64,000 nt of DNA from Methanogenium marinum (GCF_028912405.1 NZ_JAKELO010000002.1:124001-188000), one strand, 5' to 3'; numbered from the stretch's first letter, positions 45,967-54,627 are shown. Program-made: numbers and translations. Notes: generated by a model from the letters alone, not told the origin.

Positions 45967-46965
45967 TCAGCATACCCGTGGAACGGGATCGCCGATGGGT
46001 GCCTCGATAAAGCGTTCTCCGCCAATAGAGGTCTCAAGAATCACCGATGTGCCTTCTTTCACAACACCGATAATGGCTGCATCTTTGCCCAGCGGGTGTG
46101 ACCGGATGGCAGCAAGGATGGCGTCTGCATCCTCTGGTGCGACACCCATGACAACCTTGCCTTCATTTGCCACATCAAGAGGATTTATTCCCAAAAGGTC
46201 AGAGGCACTTTTCACACTGCGCCGGATGGGGAGGGACTCTTCTTTAATACGCACCTGCACACCGGACTTCTCTGCCATCTCATTGATGGCATTGGAGAAC
46301 CCGCCGCGGGTCGGATCTTTCATTGCGTGAATGTCACCTGCAGCGAGAGCTGCTTCGACCAGTGGCCAGAGGGGGGCAACATCTGACCGTATCTGCTCAC
46401 CGAGATCAAAACCCTCGCGGTGAGTCATAATTGCCATCCCATGGTCGCCAATGGTGCCACTGACAATGATCACGTCACCGGGCACAAGGCTACAGTCACG
46501 CACCGGTTTCTCTGCCACACCAACACCTGCGGTGTTGATTGCAATACCGTCAATTGCACCCCGCTCAAGGACTTTGGTGTCGCCTGTTACAATCGCAGCG
46601 CCGCACTCACCAAGGGCTTCATCCATCGAGGCGACAATTTTTTTGAGGACATCAATATCAAATCCCTCTTCTATTATCATCGCACAGGAAAGGGCTATTG
46701 GCCGTGCACCCATCATTGCAAGATCATTTACGGTGCCGGATACGGCAATTCTCCCTATGTCGCCACCGGGAAAGAAGAGGGGTTTTACGACATGACTATC
46801 GGTGGTAAAGACCAGATTCTGACCACCAAAAGGAATCACCGCACCATCATCGAGTGCTTCCAGTCCGATACCGCCTGCGTTATTGTGGGTATACTTGGTT
46901 AAAGTCTCACCAAGAAGTTCAGAAAAGACTGCGCCACCGGCGCCATGCATCAAATTGACTTTCAT
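45967..46965 (-). CDS. hypE: Hydrogenase maturation protein HypE
   Basis: The 332-residue protein is of the PurM/SelD type, with HGAGG near the start and the ATP-binding region VFTTDSHVV. Its C-terminus is PVPRVC, whose terminal cysteine accepts the carbamoyl group from HypF and is dehydrated to thiocyanate to supply the cyanide ligands of the [NiFe] centre. It overlaps hypA by four bases. hypF, hypD and hypB are not in the window. Confidence 0.96.
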   Translation of the reverse strand: MKVNLMHGAGGAVFSELLGETLTKYTHNNAGGIGLEALDDGAVIPFGGQNLVFTTDSHVVKPLFFPGGDIGRIAVSGTVNDLAMMGARPIALSCAMIIEEGFDIDVLKKIVASMDEALGECGAAIVTGDTKVLERGAIDGIAINTAGVGVAEKPVRDCSLVPGDVIIVSGTIGDHGMAIMTHREGFDLGEQIRSDVAPLWPLVEAALAAGDIHAMKDPTRGGFSNAINEMAEKSGVQVRIKEESLPIRRSVKSASDLLGINPLDVANEGKVVMGVAPEDADAILAAIRSHPLGKDAAIIGVVKEGTSVILETSIGGERFIEAPIGDPVPRVC

Positions 46966-47303
46966 TCATCATCAACTTCTATCTCGATATTTGTTACGGA
47001 TATTTCGCGTCCTTCAACAATTTTCGGAAGCTTTCCACAGTTCGGACAGACATACTTTTCATCGCCTTTGTATCCACATGGACATTCTGTCTTCACCGGA
47101 ATATTCCGATATTCAAGAACAGCACCCTGAAACAGTTCATCCTCTTCAGAGAGGGCAGAAAACAGAAATTCAACCTGTTCAGGGTTGATCATACTCATCT
47201 CACCAAAATCAGCTGAGATCTTCTTTACCCGGGTTGCAGCATTTTCAAGAGCTGCACGACGTGCCGTTGCATAAATATCATATGCAACCGTGTACTCGTG
47301 CAT
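46962..47303 (-). CDS. hypA: Hydrogenase nickel-insertion protein HypA
   Basis: A 113-residue HypA with the N-terminal nickel ligands MHE and a zinc site near residues 77-93 formed by ECPCG and CPNCG. The first pair is CxC rather than the usual CxxC, a variation worth noting. It delivers nickel to [NiFe]-hydrogenases with HypB. It shares one base with the hypC stop (TAATG) and four with hypE. Confidence 0.93.
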   Translation of the reverse strand: MHEYTVAYDIYATARRAALENAATRVKKISADFGEMSMINPEQVEFLFSALSEEDELFQGAVLEYRNIPVKTECPCGYKGDEKYVCPNCGKLPKIVEGREISVTNIEIEVDDE

Positions 47304-47527
47304 TATTCCTCCATTGCTGCATACACTTCTTCGAAAACTTTGAGCGTTTTTAGTGCCTCTTCCCTGCTCAGCTTCTGGATTGCAAATCCAACATGAACAA
47401 GGACATACTCGCCAACTTCAACATCCACAAGGTCAATACGGACTTCCTGTTTCAGGTCGCCGTAGTCAACAACTGCAATGTTGCCGTCTTTGATTTCGAG
47501 CACTTCAGCCGGTATTGCTATACACAT
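47303..47527 (-). CDS. hypC: Hydrogenase maturation chaperone HypC
   Basis: The 74-residue protein starts MCIAIPAEV; cysteine 2 carries the Fe(CN)2CO intermediate after removal of methionine. VDVEVGEYVLVHVGFAIQKLS is the usual family core. GGAGAACAT lies before the ATG at 47527; a longer frame from 47668 runs through the tRNA gene and is not used. It leads hypC-hypA-hypE. Confidence 0.95.
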   Translation of the reverse strand: MCIAIPAEVLEIKDGNIAVVDYGDLKQEVRIDLVDVEVGEYVLVHVGFAIQKLSREEALKTLKVFEEVYAAMEE

Positions 47528-47580
47528 ATGTTCTCCTCTTTGAACACACCGGGAGTGTGAATTAAAAAATGATTCAAAAG

Positions 47581-47664
47581 CGCCGGGAAGGAGATTTGAA
47601 CTCCTGAGGTGCGAACACCAGTGGCTTTCAAGGCCACCGCCTTTCCGGGCTAGACTATCCCGGC
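47581..47664 (-). tRNA. tRNA-Ser (anticodon UGA)
   Basis: Read on the minus strand, seven-base acceptor arms GCCGGGA and TCCCGGC pair. The anticodon arm GTGGC-CTTGAAA-GCCAC shows TGA at positions 34-36, the long variable arm TGGTG-TTCG-CACC marks a class II tRNA, and the T arm is AGGAG-TTCAAAT-CTCCT. The discriminator is G, as in serine tRNAs. No CCA is encoded and no intron is present. TTTT follows at once, a possible terminator. Confidence 0.95.
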
Positions 47665-47702
47665 CCATATAGTAGTCGGTGCTTCCAACTTAAAAAATAG
47701 TG

Positions 47703-48818
47703 TTATTTGCGTATTCCTGCACATCCGATGACAAACAGTGCAAAAATTAGCATTACAAGTGGAAATGGCGACTCTGTGGGCTCAGAAACAGGAATGACGT
47801 CACCAAAATAGGATGCCGCTGCTGTGTTGACGATTACCGATTCCGCATTGGTTGCCGTGATGGTAACCGTTCCTTCGTCCCCGACACGCACAGGCATTAC
47901 CTTCAGGTAGAGCATTCCCCCGGATGAGGTGACCGTAAAGTCCTCCGGCGCACTGCTGCCACTCTCATCGACACGCACAGGCACACCCGTCCCGTCCGTG
48001 TAGTATATGCGCCAGTCAGTGCCGGTGGATGTGGTGATTCCCACGGTACCCGGCAGAGTGTCGACAATAAAGTAGACAGGTGCATCATGGGATGCAACAG
48101 CAGACCCGGAAATCATCTTTCCGGAAGTGGTGGCGGCGGTCGGTGTGGCAGTGGATGAACCAACAGACGTACCCGGCTCTTCCAGCGTGAAACTCATACG
48201 CGAAATAAACTGCGCCTCATTATTCCGGAAGTCAGAGAATTCAGCGTAATACCGCCCGGGACCAGGAACAGGGACTGCCTCAGAGAAGGAACCATCGGCG
48301 TCGGTCCGGACATAGGTCGGGCCATATATGACAGTGCCGCGACTGTCTGTCACTTCAATCTGGAGACCGGCGGACCCGACTTCAGGGGCCCTGCCAGAGA
48401 GAGACAGTGTGTTCCCCGATATCTGGGTTGTGGGAGATAGTATGGTAATCTCACCGGAACGGTCAACGACCTTAAAAATAATGGCCCGGTCTGATCCCGA
48501 ACTGAGAGGATAGTCCATGATATCCTCAGCAATCTCTAATTTGTAGGTCCCCCCCTCAAGGGCAAGAGTCTGCAGCTGAATAGACCAGTTACCGCCCTGC
48601 TGTATCACGAGGTCCTGCGATGTAAGTTCCCGTGCCATGGGCTGAACTTCATACAGGGTAATAGATGTACTGTACCCGGGAGGAAGGGTGCTCGTACCCC
48701 CAATGGTGACGATATCGCCGCGGTAGACTTCGTTTGGACAGGAACACTTTATTTCATAGGCAGACACTGCCCCGGAACAGAGCATAAACAAACCCAACAG
48801 GCATGCCACCTTTTTCAT
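47703..48818 (-). CDS. Secreted/anchored cell-surface protein, unknown
   Basis: The 371-residue protein has a clear signal peptide (MKKVACLLGLFMLCSGAVSA). Several beta-sandwich (Ig-like) repeats follow, such as DIVTIGGTSTLPPG and GNTLSLSGRAPEVG. A T/S-rich linker is at about 225-245, and a C-terminal membrane helix (SPFPLVMLIFALFVIGC) ends in a basic tail. This is the usual form of archaeal surface proteins anchored at the C-terminus. No ligand is recognisable. The ATG at 48818 was chosen because the signal peptide starts there. Its start region lies within 30 bases of the divergent RaSEA gene. Confidence 0.75.
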   Translation of the reverse strand: MKKVACLLGLFMLCSGAVSAYEIKCSCPNEVYRGDIVTIGGTSTLPPGYSTSITLYEVQPMARELTSQDLVIQQGGNWSIQLQTLALEGGTYKLEIAEDIMDYPLSSGSDRAIIFKVVDRSGEITILSPTTQISGNTLSLSGRAPEVGSAGLQIEVTDSRGTVIYGPTYVRTDADGSFSEAVPVPGPGRYYAEFSDFRNNEAQFISRMSFTLEEPGTSVGSSTATPTAATTSGKMISGSAVASHDAPVYFIVDTLPGTVGITTSTGTDWRIYYTDGTGVPVRVDESGSSAPEDFTVTSSGGMLYLKVMPVRVGDEGTVTITATNAESVIVNTAAASYFGDVIPVSEPTESPFPLVMLIFALFVIGCAGIRK

Positions 48819-48845
48819 ATTCAGATGCCTAATCATTGTACACTA

Positions 48846-49829
48846 ATGATATCAGACGCAATACTAAAACCTCTCGCATCCTGGACCAGTATAGACCGGT
48901 ATCAGGACGAGGAACTGCCCTGCCTGACAGTTATATTCAAGAGTGGCGGGTGCAGCTGGAACCAGTGCCTGATGTGCGGCTACCGGTTTGAACGTGCCAA
49001 CACCAAAAATCAGGAAGAACTCCTCGCAGATATGCGGGGACAACTCCGCTGGGTGGCAGAAAACTATCATCGGGATTCATATGCAATCGTGAAAATATTC
49101 ACCTCAGGCTCCTTTTTTGACCCACGGGAAGTCCCTCCTGCATTTCGCGATGATGTGGCAGCGCTCTTTGCGGGCAAAGTTGTCATCGCAGAGACACGGA
49201 CGGAATATGTGGAGGAGGGCGCGCTCACCTCGTTCCGGGAAGCACTGGAAACAGAGGGGGACGCCGCACTCCTTGTAGCAATGGGGCTTGAGACTACCAA
49301 TGACTACATCAGGGACAAGTGCATTCACAAAGGACTCACTTTTGACGATTTCAAGGATGCAGTTGAGATTGCCCGACAGGCAGATGTGGGTATCAAAACC
49401 TATCTGATGATGAAACCGCCGTATCTCACCGAGCGTGAGGCTCTGGCCGATATGAAAACGTCCATCCGTGACGTCATCCCCTACTCTGATATCATCTCCA
49501 TGAATCTCTGCACCATTCAGACTCGCACAGAAGTGGAGCAGTACTGGAAACAGGGATCATACCGTCCACCGTATCTCTGGAGTGCCCTTGATGCCCTGCT
49601 CTCCACAGACCAGTATGTGCAGTGTGACCCGGTCGGCGGAGGGAAACGCCGTGGCCCGCACAACTGTGGCAAATGCGATTATGAAATTGTGGACGCAATA
49701 AATGAGTATACCCGTACGGGAAACCAGATTCACCTGAAACGGTGTGTGTCTGCCGGGTGTGAGTGTGTGGAAGAATGGAACCATGTACTGGAAAATGAAG
49801 AACCCTGGTGCATGCCACTGACGAAATAA
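48846..49829 (+). CDS. Archaeosine biosynthesis radical SAM protein RaSEA
   Basis: The 327-residue protein matches RaSEA, the radical SAM partner of ArcS that converts the lysine-modified preQ0 base at tRNA position 15 into archaeosine. The cysteine motif GCSWNQCLMCGY near residue 31 would bind the [4Fe-4S] cluster, and KIFTSGSFFDPRE near 80 is the usual family motif. C-terminal cysteines in CGKCDYE and CVSAGCEC could bind an extra metal. The ATG at 48846 begins the family pattern; an in-frame ATG at 48825 would overlap the divergent gene's start. Poly-T runs after 49902 would end the transcript. Confidence 0.85.
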   Translation: MISDAILKPLASWTSIDRYQDEELPCLTVIFKSGGCSWNQCLMCGYRFERANTKNQEELLADMRGQLRWVAENYHRDSYAIVKIFTSGSFFDPREVPPAFRDDVAALFAGKVVIAETRTEYVEEGALTSFREALETEGDAALLVAMGLETTNDYIRDKCIHKGLTFDDFKDAVEIARQADVGIKTYLMMKPPYLTEREALADMKTSIRDVIPYSDIISMNLCTIQTRTEVEQYWKQGSYRPPYLWSALDALLSTDQYVQCDPVGGGKRRGPHNCGKCDYEIVDAINEYTRTGNQIHLKRCVSAGCECVEEWNHVLENEEPWCMPLTK

Positions 49830-49906
49830 AGAAAGAAGAACACATCAATTCCGATTCACCCCCGGAATATCATTTTTTGTACCGTATTTCAGGAACCCGT
49901 TCCGGC

Positions 49907-49938
49907 GTTTTTTTGTGGATTTTTTGTACGTTTTTTTT
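49907..49938 (+). terminator. Poly-T transcription stop of RaSEA
   Basis: Three T-runs of six to eight bases lie close together (about 49908-49914, 49920-49925 and 49931-49938), 80-110 bases after the RaSEA stop. Archaeal RNA polymerase stops at such runs without a hairpin. Confidence 0.55.
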
Positions 49939-50024
49939 GTGTATAAAACACAGGAAACGACGTTTTTACCAAAAAAGGAGGGAATCCTTCAAACGAGAGG
50001 ATAATCCCAAAAATGGAATTGTAT

Positions 50025-51242
50025 TTAATCGTGGAGATATTTTGCAAGCATCGGCAGGAATGTGCCTGCGTCACTGACAACACCGATGGCCTGCATGGTT
50101 CCGCGGTCCATCAGTTTTGTGACCGACGCAGGATTGATGTCAACGCAGATGGTCTTGACATACGACGGCAGACAGTTTCCAACAGCAACGGAATGAAGGA
50201 GCGTGCCTATCATGATGACCATGTCAATATCCTGGAGATATTCACGCATCTTATCCTGCGCCACCATTACGTCCGTTATTACATCCGGAAGGGGACCATC
50301 ATCGCGGATTGAACCTGCGAGGACAAACGGCACATCGTTTTTGATGCACTCGTACATGATACCCTTTTTAATCACGCCCTGGTCCACCGCATCGCGGATT
50401 GAACCTGCCCGAATCACCTCACTGATGGCATAGATATGGTTTTTATGACCACCGCGTGCCAGAGTGCCGGTATCAAGGTTCATCCCGAGAGAAGTGCCGA
50501 AGAGATTGTATTCAATATCGTGGGTAGCAAGGGCGTTTCCCGCAAAGAGGACATCTACAAACCCTTCCCGTATTATTTCTGCCAGGGCAGGAGCAGCACG
50601 GGTATGGATGATTGCAGGCCCGCCGACGATGCCAATCTTCCCGCCCCGGGCTTTCAGGTCACGCATCTCCTGCGCAATTTGCCGGATGACAGTCTCACTG
50701 GGCCGTTCAGAGGAGACAGTGCCATGCATAAACTCAAACGTACCAACCTCCCGTGGCCTTTGCGGAGGCTCAACACGAACACCGGTATCACCCATCACAA
50801 CCCAGTCGCCGGTCTTCAGTTTGGACATTGGAGTACAGAGTGCCCGGTTCTCTGCAGGAAGAACGACAATCAGACAGTCCATCTCAATTGCCTCCACACG
50901 CACCCACTCATCCCCGTATTTCACCAGTGTCGGGTGATTGGTTGTGGAATAGAATCCCTTGGGAACAACGCGGTCTGCCTCTGCTTTGGCAAGGGTTACA
51001 TCCTCAATGACCGGAGGACGGGCGCCGAGACGGTGAAGAACACTCAGGATTTCTGTCAGCAGGGTCTCATCTTCCGTACTGACCAGAATGCGTGCATAAC
51101 TCTCATCCTGCTTCTTTTTCCCGATTTCAAAGACAGTGATCTCGAAATTGCCACCCATTTCCATGATAGCGTCAAAGACCTGGGTCATAATTCCGGAGTC
51201 AATGATATGGCCTTTCAGTTCTATCTCCCGAGAATATTCCAT
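50025..51242 (-). CDS. Archaeal ornithine cyclodeaminase (TIGR00300, LOR/SDH domain)
   Basis: The 405-residue protein belongs to the archaeal TIGR00300 family, one of whose members (Methanococcus maripaludis MMP1218) has ornithine cyclodeaminase activity. The N-terminal LOR/SDH-type domain begins REIELKGHIIDSG, and the C-terminal domain has the nucleotide-binding IGIVGGPAIIHTRAAP near 210 and LFAGNALATHDIEYNLFG. It turns ornithine into proline with release of ammonia, a likely proline route here. The ATG at 51242 was chosen because family similarity starts there; the open frame upstream is not conserved. cobY ends 87 bases before it on the same strand. Confidence 0.85.
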   Translation of the reverse strand: MEYSREIELKGHIIDSGIMTQVFDAIMEMGGNFEITVFEIGKKKQDESYARILVSTEDETLLTEILSVLHRLGARPPVIEDVTLAKAEADRVVPKGFYSTTNHPTLVKYGDEWVRVEAIEMDCLIVVLPAENRALCTPMSKLKTGDWVVMGDTGVRVEPPQRPREVGTFEFMHGTVSSERPSETVIRQIAQEMRDLKARGGKIGIVGGPAIIHTRAAPALAEIIREGFVDVLFAGNALATHDIEYNLFGTSLGMNLDTGTLARGGHKNHIYAISEVIRAGSIRDAVDQGVIKKGIMYECIKNDVPFVLAGSIRDDGPLPDVITDVMVAQDKMREYLQDIDMVIMIGTLLHSVAVGNCLPSYVKTICVDINPASVTKLMDRGTMQAIGVVSDAGTFLPMLAKYLHD

Positions 51243-51328
51243 ACAGTATCTATTAGTAATCCCCATCTTAAAAATTCTCATCTTAAAAATGGCTTGATGG
51301 AAATCCCATTGACCCAGGTGCCTGCCGG

Positions 51329-51922
51329 TTAGCGGGAAAGAAGAATCCGTTGTGCTGCTGCAATATCTGCCGGAGTATTGACATTCACCGCGAGACGAAG
51401 GGAGTCTATGAGTATTGCTGTCTCCTCCTGCTCTTCCCCGTTTTTTGCACCGTTCAGGATATTGATTCCGCACGGCACCGCATCGATTCCGTCAATATTC
51501 TGAACATACGCCGGAGTAATCCCCACATCCCGACAGAGTGCGGCAGGCACCCAGACAGAACAGGCATCCGTCCCTGCCGCCTGATACGCTTCCAGCACGG
51601 TTGTTATGATATCCGGCGTCAGGCAGGGGATATCACTCACCGAGATAAAGACCGGTTCAGCTATATCAAGCATCTCTATGCATTCCGTAATGTCCTCCAC
51701 ATATCCGGCCCCTTCTGCCCGAAACGTGGTGATGCCATGTGCCCGGCACCAGTTTCCCGTCTGCGGTACTGAGGGGGAGAGAACCGCAACAGGCTCAATT
51801 CCTGCCGCACAAAAGGCTTCGGTGACACATGCAATCATAGGACGATCACAGATACGCACCAGTGGTTTTTCTCCCCTGTTCAGCCGCGTGCCCCGGCCCC
51901 CTGCAACTATAAGGGCAAGCAT
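51329..51922 (-). CDS. cobY: Adenosylcobinamide-phosphate guanylyltransferase CobY
   Basis: A 197-residue nucleotidyltransferase with the N-terminal signature ALIVAGGRGTRLNRGEKPL and the metal-binding region VSDIPCLTP near 98. Archaea use CobY in place of bacterial CobU to activate adenosylcobinamide phosphate with GTP in cobamide synthesis. MobA or MobA-like proteins are the alternative, but overlap with the CobD gene by 16 bases supports cobamide synthesis. Confidence 0.88.
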   Translation of the reverse strand: MLALIVAGGRGTRLNRGEKPLVRICDRPMIACVTEAFCAAGIEPVAVLSPSVPQTGNWCRAHGITTFRAEGAGYVEDITECIEMLDIAEPVFISVSDIPCLTPDIITTVLEAYQAAGTDACSVWVPAALCRDVGITPAYVQNIDGIDAVPCGINILNGAKNGEEQEETAILIDSLRLAVNVNTPADIAAAQRILLSR

Positions 51923-52908
51923 GTATCCAGTGCCTCCAGAAATGTTTGGTTCTCATCATGCGTCCGCACCGCAATGCGGAAATGGTCCGGGAGGCCAAAT
52001 GAGGCACAGTCACGGACCAGGATACCGCAGGAGAGGAGCTTCTCTTTCATACCTGACGCACGGACAGGAGACCGGACGAGAAGAAAGTTCACCACCGACG
52101 GACAGACAGACAGACCACGCATCGTTAATTCACCGGCAAGAAACGACCGCTCTTCAGCAATCTTCTTTCTGGATGTATCCATCTGGTGCACATTGTCAAA
52201 TGCAGCATGTGCATAGCTCTCCGCATATGCATTCACACTCCATGGCGGGCGAATGGCCTCGATTGCCGCTACAAGTTCCGGACACCCCACCCCCCAGCCA
52301 AACCGGATGCCGGGAACGGAAAAGGCCTTTGTGAGAGAACGGAGGACAAAGGTATGTTCAGACCGAACGCCGGTGACACTTTCAGCCGGGTCTGCAAGGT
52401 CGATAAACGCCTCATCAATAAAGAGCTCTGTCCCTGCATCTTCATGCTCCCGAATCTTTTCCAGAACCATATTCTTTGGTACAAGAGATCCGGTTGGATT
52501 ATTGGGATTGCAGAAAAATTCAGCGGCACATCCATCCTGCCGGGTTACAGGAATTCCCCCTGCACACTCCACCGAAACAGCGTATTCCCCAAAGGTATGA
52601 GGGGGAACCAGAACCGAATCACCATATTTCAGGGCCGCAATACAGAAGGACCGGATTATTTCCACGGAACCATTTCCAACACAGATTTCATCCGCCTTGC
52701 GCCCTTCGATACGCGCAATATGTTCCTTCAGGGTGGCATACCGGTTGTCAGGATACGAAGATACCGATATTTCGCCCGGTTTCCACGAAAAGGACGGTGG
52801 AAAAGGGTTTAAATTTTCACTAAAATCAATGAGAACTGTATCTGTGCTGCCTGGTACCAGATGGGTCCTGCCACCATGCTCTGTTTTTCGAATCCATCGA
52901 AATCTCAC
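51907..52908 (-). CDS. cobD: L-threonine-O-3-phosphate decarboxylase CobD
   Basis: The 333-residue PLP enzyme resembles histidinol-phosphate aminotransferase. It has DFSENLNPFPP near residue 29, FFCNPNNPTGS near 132, and the PLP lysine in SLTKAFSVPGIRFGW near 191. CobD makes (R)-1-amino-2-propanol phosphate, the linker between the corrin ring and its lower ligand loop. It overlaps cobY by 16 bases, favouring CobD over HisC. In methanogens cobamides serve the Mtr methyltransferase. Confidence 0.87.
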   Translation of the reverse strand: MRFRWIRKTEHGGRTHLVPGSTDTVLIDFSENLNPFPPSFSWKPGEISVSSYPDNRYATLKEHIARIEGRKADEICVGNGSVEIIRSFCIAALKYGDSVLVPPHTFGEYAVSVECAGGIPVTRQDGCAAEFFCNPNNPTGSLVPKNMVLEKIREHEDAGTELFIDEAFIDLADPAESVTGVRSEHTFVLRSLTKAFSVPGIRFGWGVGCPELVAAIEAIRPPWSVNAYAESYAHAAFDNVHQMDTSRKKIAEERSFLAGELTMRGLSVCPSVVNFLLVRSPVRASGMKEKLLSCGILVRDCASFGLPDHFRIAVRTHDENQTFLEALDTCLPL

Positions 52909-52989
52909 ACATATTCCTCTATTTTACAAATAATTGAACATTTGGACACCTGTTGGAAATCGTAGGATGAGCCACATCAATTCACAAAT

Positions 52990-52998
52990 CATATATAC
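52990..52998 (+). promoter_or_regulatory. TATA box upstream of the CdrS-like/ftsZ2 operon
   Basis: CATATATAC lies 109-117 bases before the RHH gene start, predicting transcription from about 53020 and a leader of roughly 85 bases. That leader carries repeated TGTCAGAC words. Confidence 0.5.
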
Positions 52999-53020
52999 TG
53001 CAATTATCCATGTTTGTATT

Positions 53021-53093
53021 GTCTGAAAAAAGTCTGTCATAGAGCACCTTTGTGTCAGACGCATGGATGACATGAAGCTGTCAAATGTCAGAC
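53021..53093. promoter_or_regulatory. Possible operator region with repeated GTCTG/TGTCAGAC words
   Basis: TGTCAGAC occurs at 53053-53060 and 53086-53093, 33 bases apart (about three helical turns). Its partial reverse form GTCTG occurs at 53021-53025 and 53032-53036. Such spaced short words are typical of ribbon-helix-helix operators. Autoregulation by the downstream RHH protein is inference. Confidence 0.45.
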
Positions 53094-53106
53094 ACTGGAG
53101 ATTCAA

Positions 53107-53286
53107 ATGATGGAACGCATCACAATTCGTTTACCCCCCCAACAGGTCGCCATGCTGGAGAAGCTTGTTGAAGCAGGGGAGTTTCCGACAGTATCTGAAG
53201 CGGTGAGATATGCGGTGCGGGAACTCATTGAAAAGAAAGCGAACCGTGTTCTGAGAGACAGTGAACAGATCTCGTTTGAGGTCTAG
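53107..53286 (+). CDS. Ribbon-helix-helix regulator, CdrS-like
   Basis: A 59-residue RHH (CopG/Arc type) protein. The N-terminal strand ERITIRLPPQQVAMLEKLV and helices ending VSEAVRYAVRELIE match the RHH_1 fold. ACTGGAGATTCAA precedes the ATG. In haloarchaea the short RHH protein CdrS is encoded beside ftsZ2 and controls its transcription. The ftsZ2-type gene here starts 177 bases downstream, so this is likely the methanogen counterpart. It leads an apparent operon with a small gene and ftsZ2. Confidence 0.82.
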   Translation: MMERITIRLPPQQVAMLEKLVEAGEFPTVSEAVRYAVRELIEKKANRVLRDSEQISFEV

Positions 53287-53303
53287 GAAGGGGGGGAAAT
53301 ACA

Positions 53304-53480
53304 ATGGAACAAAAACTGTATGACCGGTATAATGATTTTTATCCGGAGAGAGTTATCGCGAACGGCCTTCAGGAAGTTGAGAGCCTGATGCAGTCCATTG
53401 TAAATCATTCCTATTCTGTCCCTCGCACGTACGAGAAATTTTATCAGACCCAGGAGGTTTTGGATGCAGAATATTATTAA
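53304..53480 (+). CDS. Small unknown protein overlapping the ftsZ2 start
   Basis: A 58-residue frame lying 17 bases after the RHH gene and overlapping the first 17 bases of ftsZ2 in a different frame. A strong Shine-Dalgarno site (GGGGGGA) sits 7 bases before its ATG. The product is acidic and tyrosine-rich, with a helical pattern ([19 protein letters not shown]) and no membrane helix. I recognise no family. Placement, spacing and ribosome-binding site support a real gene, and overlap with ftsZ2 would couple their translation. Confidence 0.65.
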   Translation: MEQKLYDRYNDFYPERVIANGLQEVESLMQSIVNHSYSVPRTYEKFYQTQEVLDAEYY

Positions 53481-54627
53481 GGAAGCATTGAAGAATGCCG
53501 AGCAGGAAAAGCAAATTGCCCGTGAAGTCATCGGTGATGATGACTTAATCGGACAGCCACGTATTGTCATCGTCGGATGCGGCGGTGCCGGAAACAACAC
53601 CATCAACCGACTCTATCACATGAAAGTCAGTGGTGCAGAGACCATTGCTGTTAACACAGATAAACAGCACCTTGAGATGATTCAGGCCGATAAGCGCGTC
53701 CTTATCGGAAAGTCACTCACCAAGGGTCTTGGCGCCGGTGGATTCCCGGATATCGGCAAGCGTGCAGCAGAGATGGCCCGCACCACCCTTGAGGGACTTC
53801 TCGCTGATGCAGACCTTTGCTTTGTTACTGCAGGCATGGGGGGCGGAACCGGAACCGGCGTCGCACCAGTTGTCGCACAGATTGCAAAAGAACAGGGAGC
53901 CATTGTCGTTGCAATGGTAAGTTACCCTTTCCAGGTTGAGAAGGCCCGCCTCCTCAGAGCAGAGGAAGGACTCGAAGCACTTTCAAATGCAGCTGATTCT
54001 GTCATTGTCCTTGACAACAACCGGCTCATGAACTTTGTGCCAAACCTGCCCCTCGGACAGGCGTTTTCCGTCATGGACCAGCTCATCGCAGAGACGGTCA
54101 AAGGCATCTCTGAAACCATCACCGAACCATCCCTCATCAACATCGATTACGCCGATGTCCGCGCAATTATGGGAAAAGGCGGTGTTGCAGTCATGCTTGT
54201 CGGAGAGAGCAAACAGCAGAACAAAGCAGAGAATGTCGTTCATGAGTGCCTGAACCACCCACTCCTTGACATTGACTACCGCGGCGCAACCGGCAGTCTC
54301 ATTCACATCACCGGCGGCAGTGACCTGACGCTTGCAGATGCAGAAGAGATTGCAAGTTCACTCACCTACGAACTTGACCCACATGCGGATGTAATCTGGG
54401 GAGCACGCGTCAGGAAAGAATTCGAGGGTAAAGTACGTGTCATGGCAATCATGACCGGCGTGAAGAGCGCACAAATTCTTGGCCAGAGCTATGACATATC
54501 AAACTCATCTGCAGCACCCATGACCCGGGCAGTCGGACGAGGAGATGTCGCCGGCCTGACACGGTCTTCCGGGCGCCAGGTTGCCCGCGAACAGACCAGC
54601 GGCGGACTGATTGACTTCATCCGCTGA
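53464..54627 (+). CDS. ftsZ2: Cell division GTPase FtsZ (FtsZ2 type)
   Basis: A 387-residue FtsZ. The nucleotide-binding start is [15 protein letters not shown] (near 35), the tubulin signature GMGGGTGTG is near 124, and the catalytic synergy loop is in the [11 protein letters not shown] region (near 222). [15 protein letters not shown] and [24 protein letters not shown] are close to FtsZ2 of haloarchaea, so the type is FtsZ2. It ends in an arginine- and serine-rich tail with GGLIDFIR, a probable C-terminal interaction peptide. The ATG at 53464 follows CAGGAGG. It forms the division ring with FtsZ1 (not in the window). Confidence 0.95.
   Translation: MQNIIKEALKNAEQEKQIAREVIGDDDLIGQPRIVIVGCGGAGNNTINRLYHMKVSGAETIAVNTDKQHLEMIQADKRVLIGKSLTKGLGAGGFPDIGKRAAEMARTTLEGLLADADLCFVTAGMGGGTGTGVAPVVAQIAKEQGAIVVAMVSYPFQVEKARLLRAEEGLEALSNAADSVIVLDNNRLMNFVPNLPLGQAFSVMDQLIAETVKGISETITEPSLINIDYADVRAIMGKGGVAVMLVGESKQQNKAENVVHECLNHPLLDIDYRGATGSLIHITGGSDLTLADAEEIASSLTYELDPHADVIWGARVRKEFEGKVRVMAIMTGVKSAQILGQSYDISNSSAAPMTRAVGRGDVAGLTRSSGRQVAREQTSGGLIDFIR

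Noticed and set aside
50436-51332. A 298-codon plus-strand frame opposite the ornithine cyclodeaminase gene
   Set aside because: Antisense to a clear family member and not protein-like in composition.
51606-52334. A 242-codon plus-strand frame opposite cobY and cobD
   Set aside because: Spans two real genes antisense; rich in H, P and S with no domain pattern.
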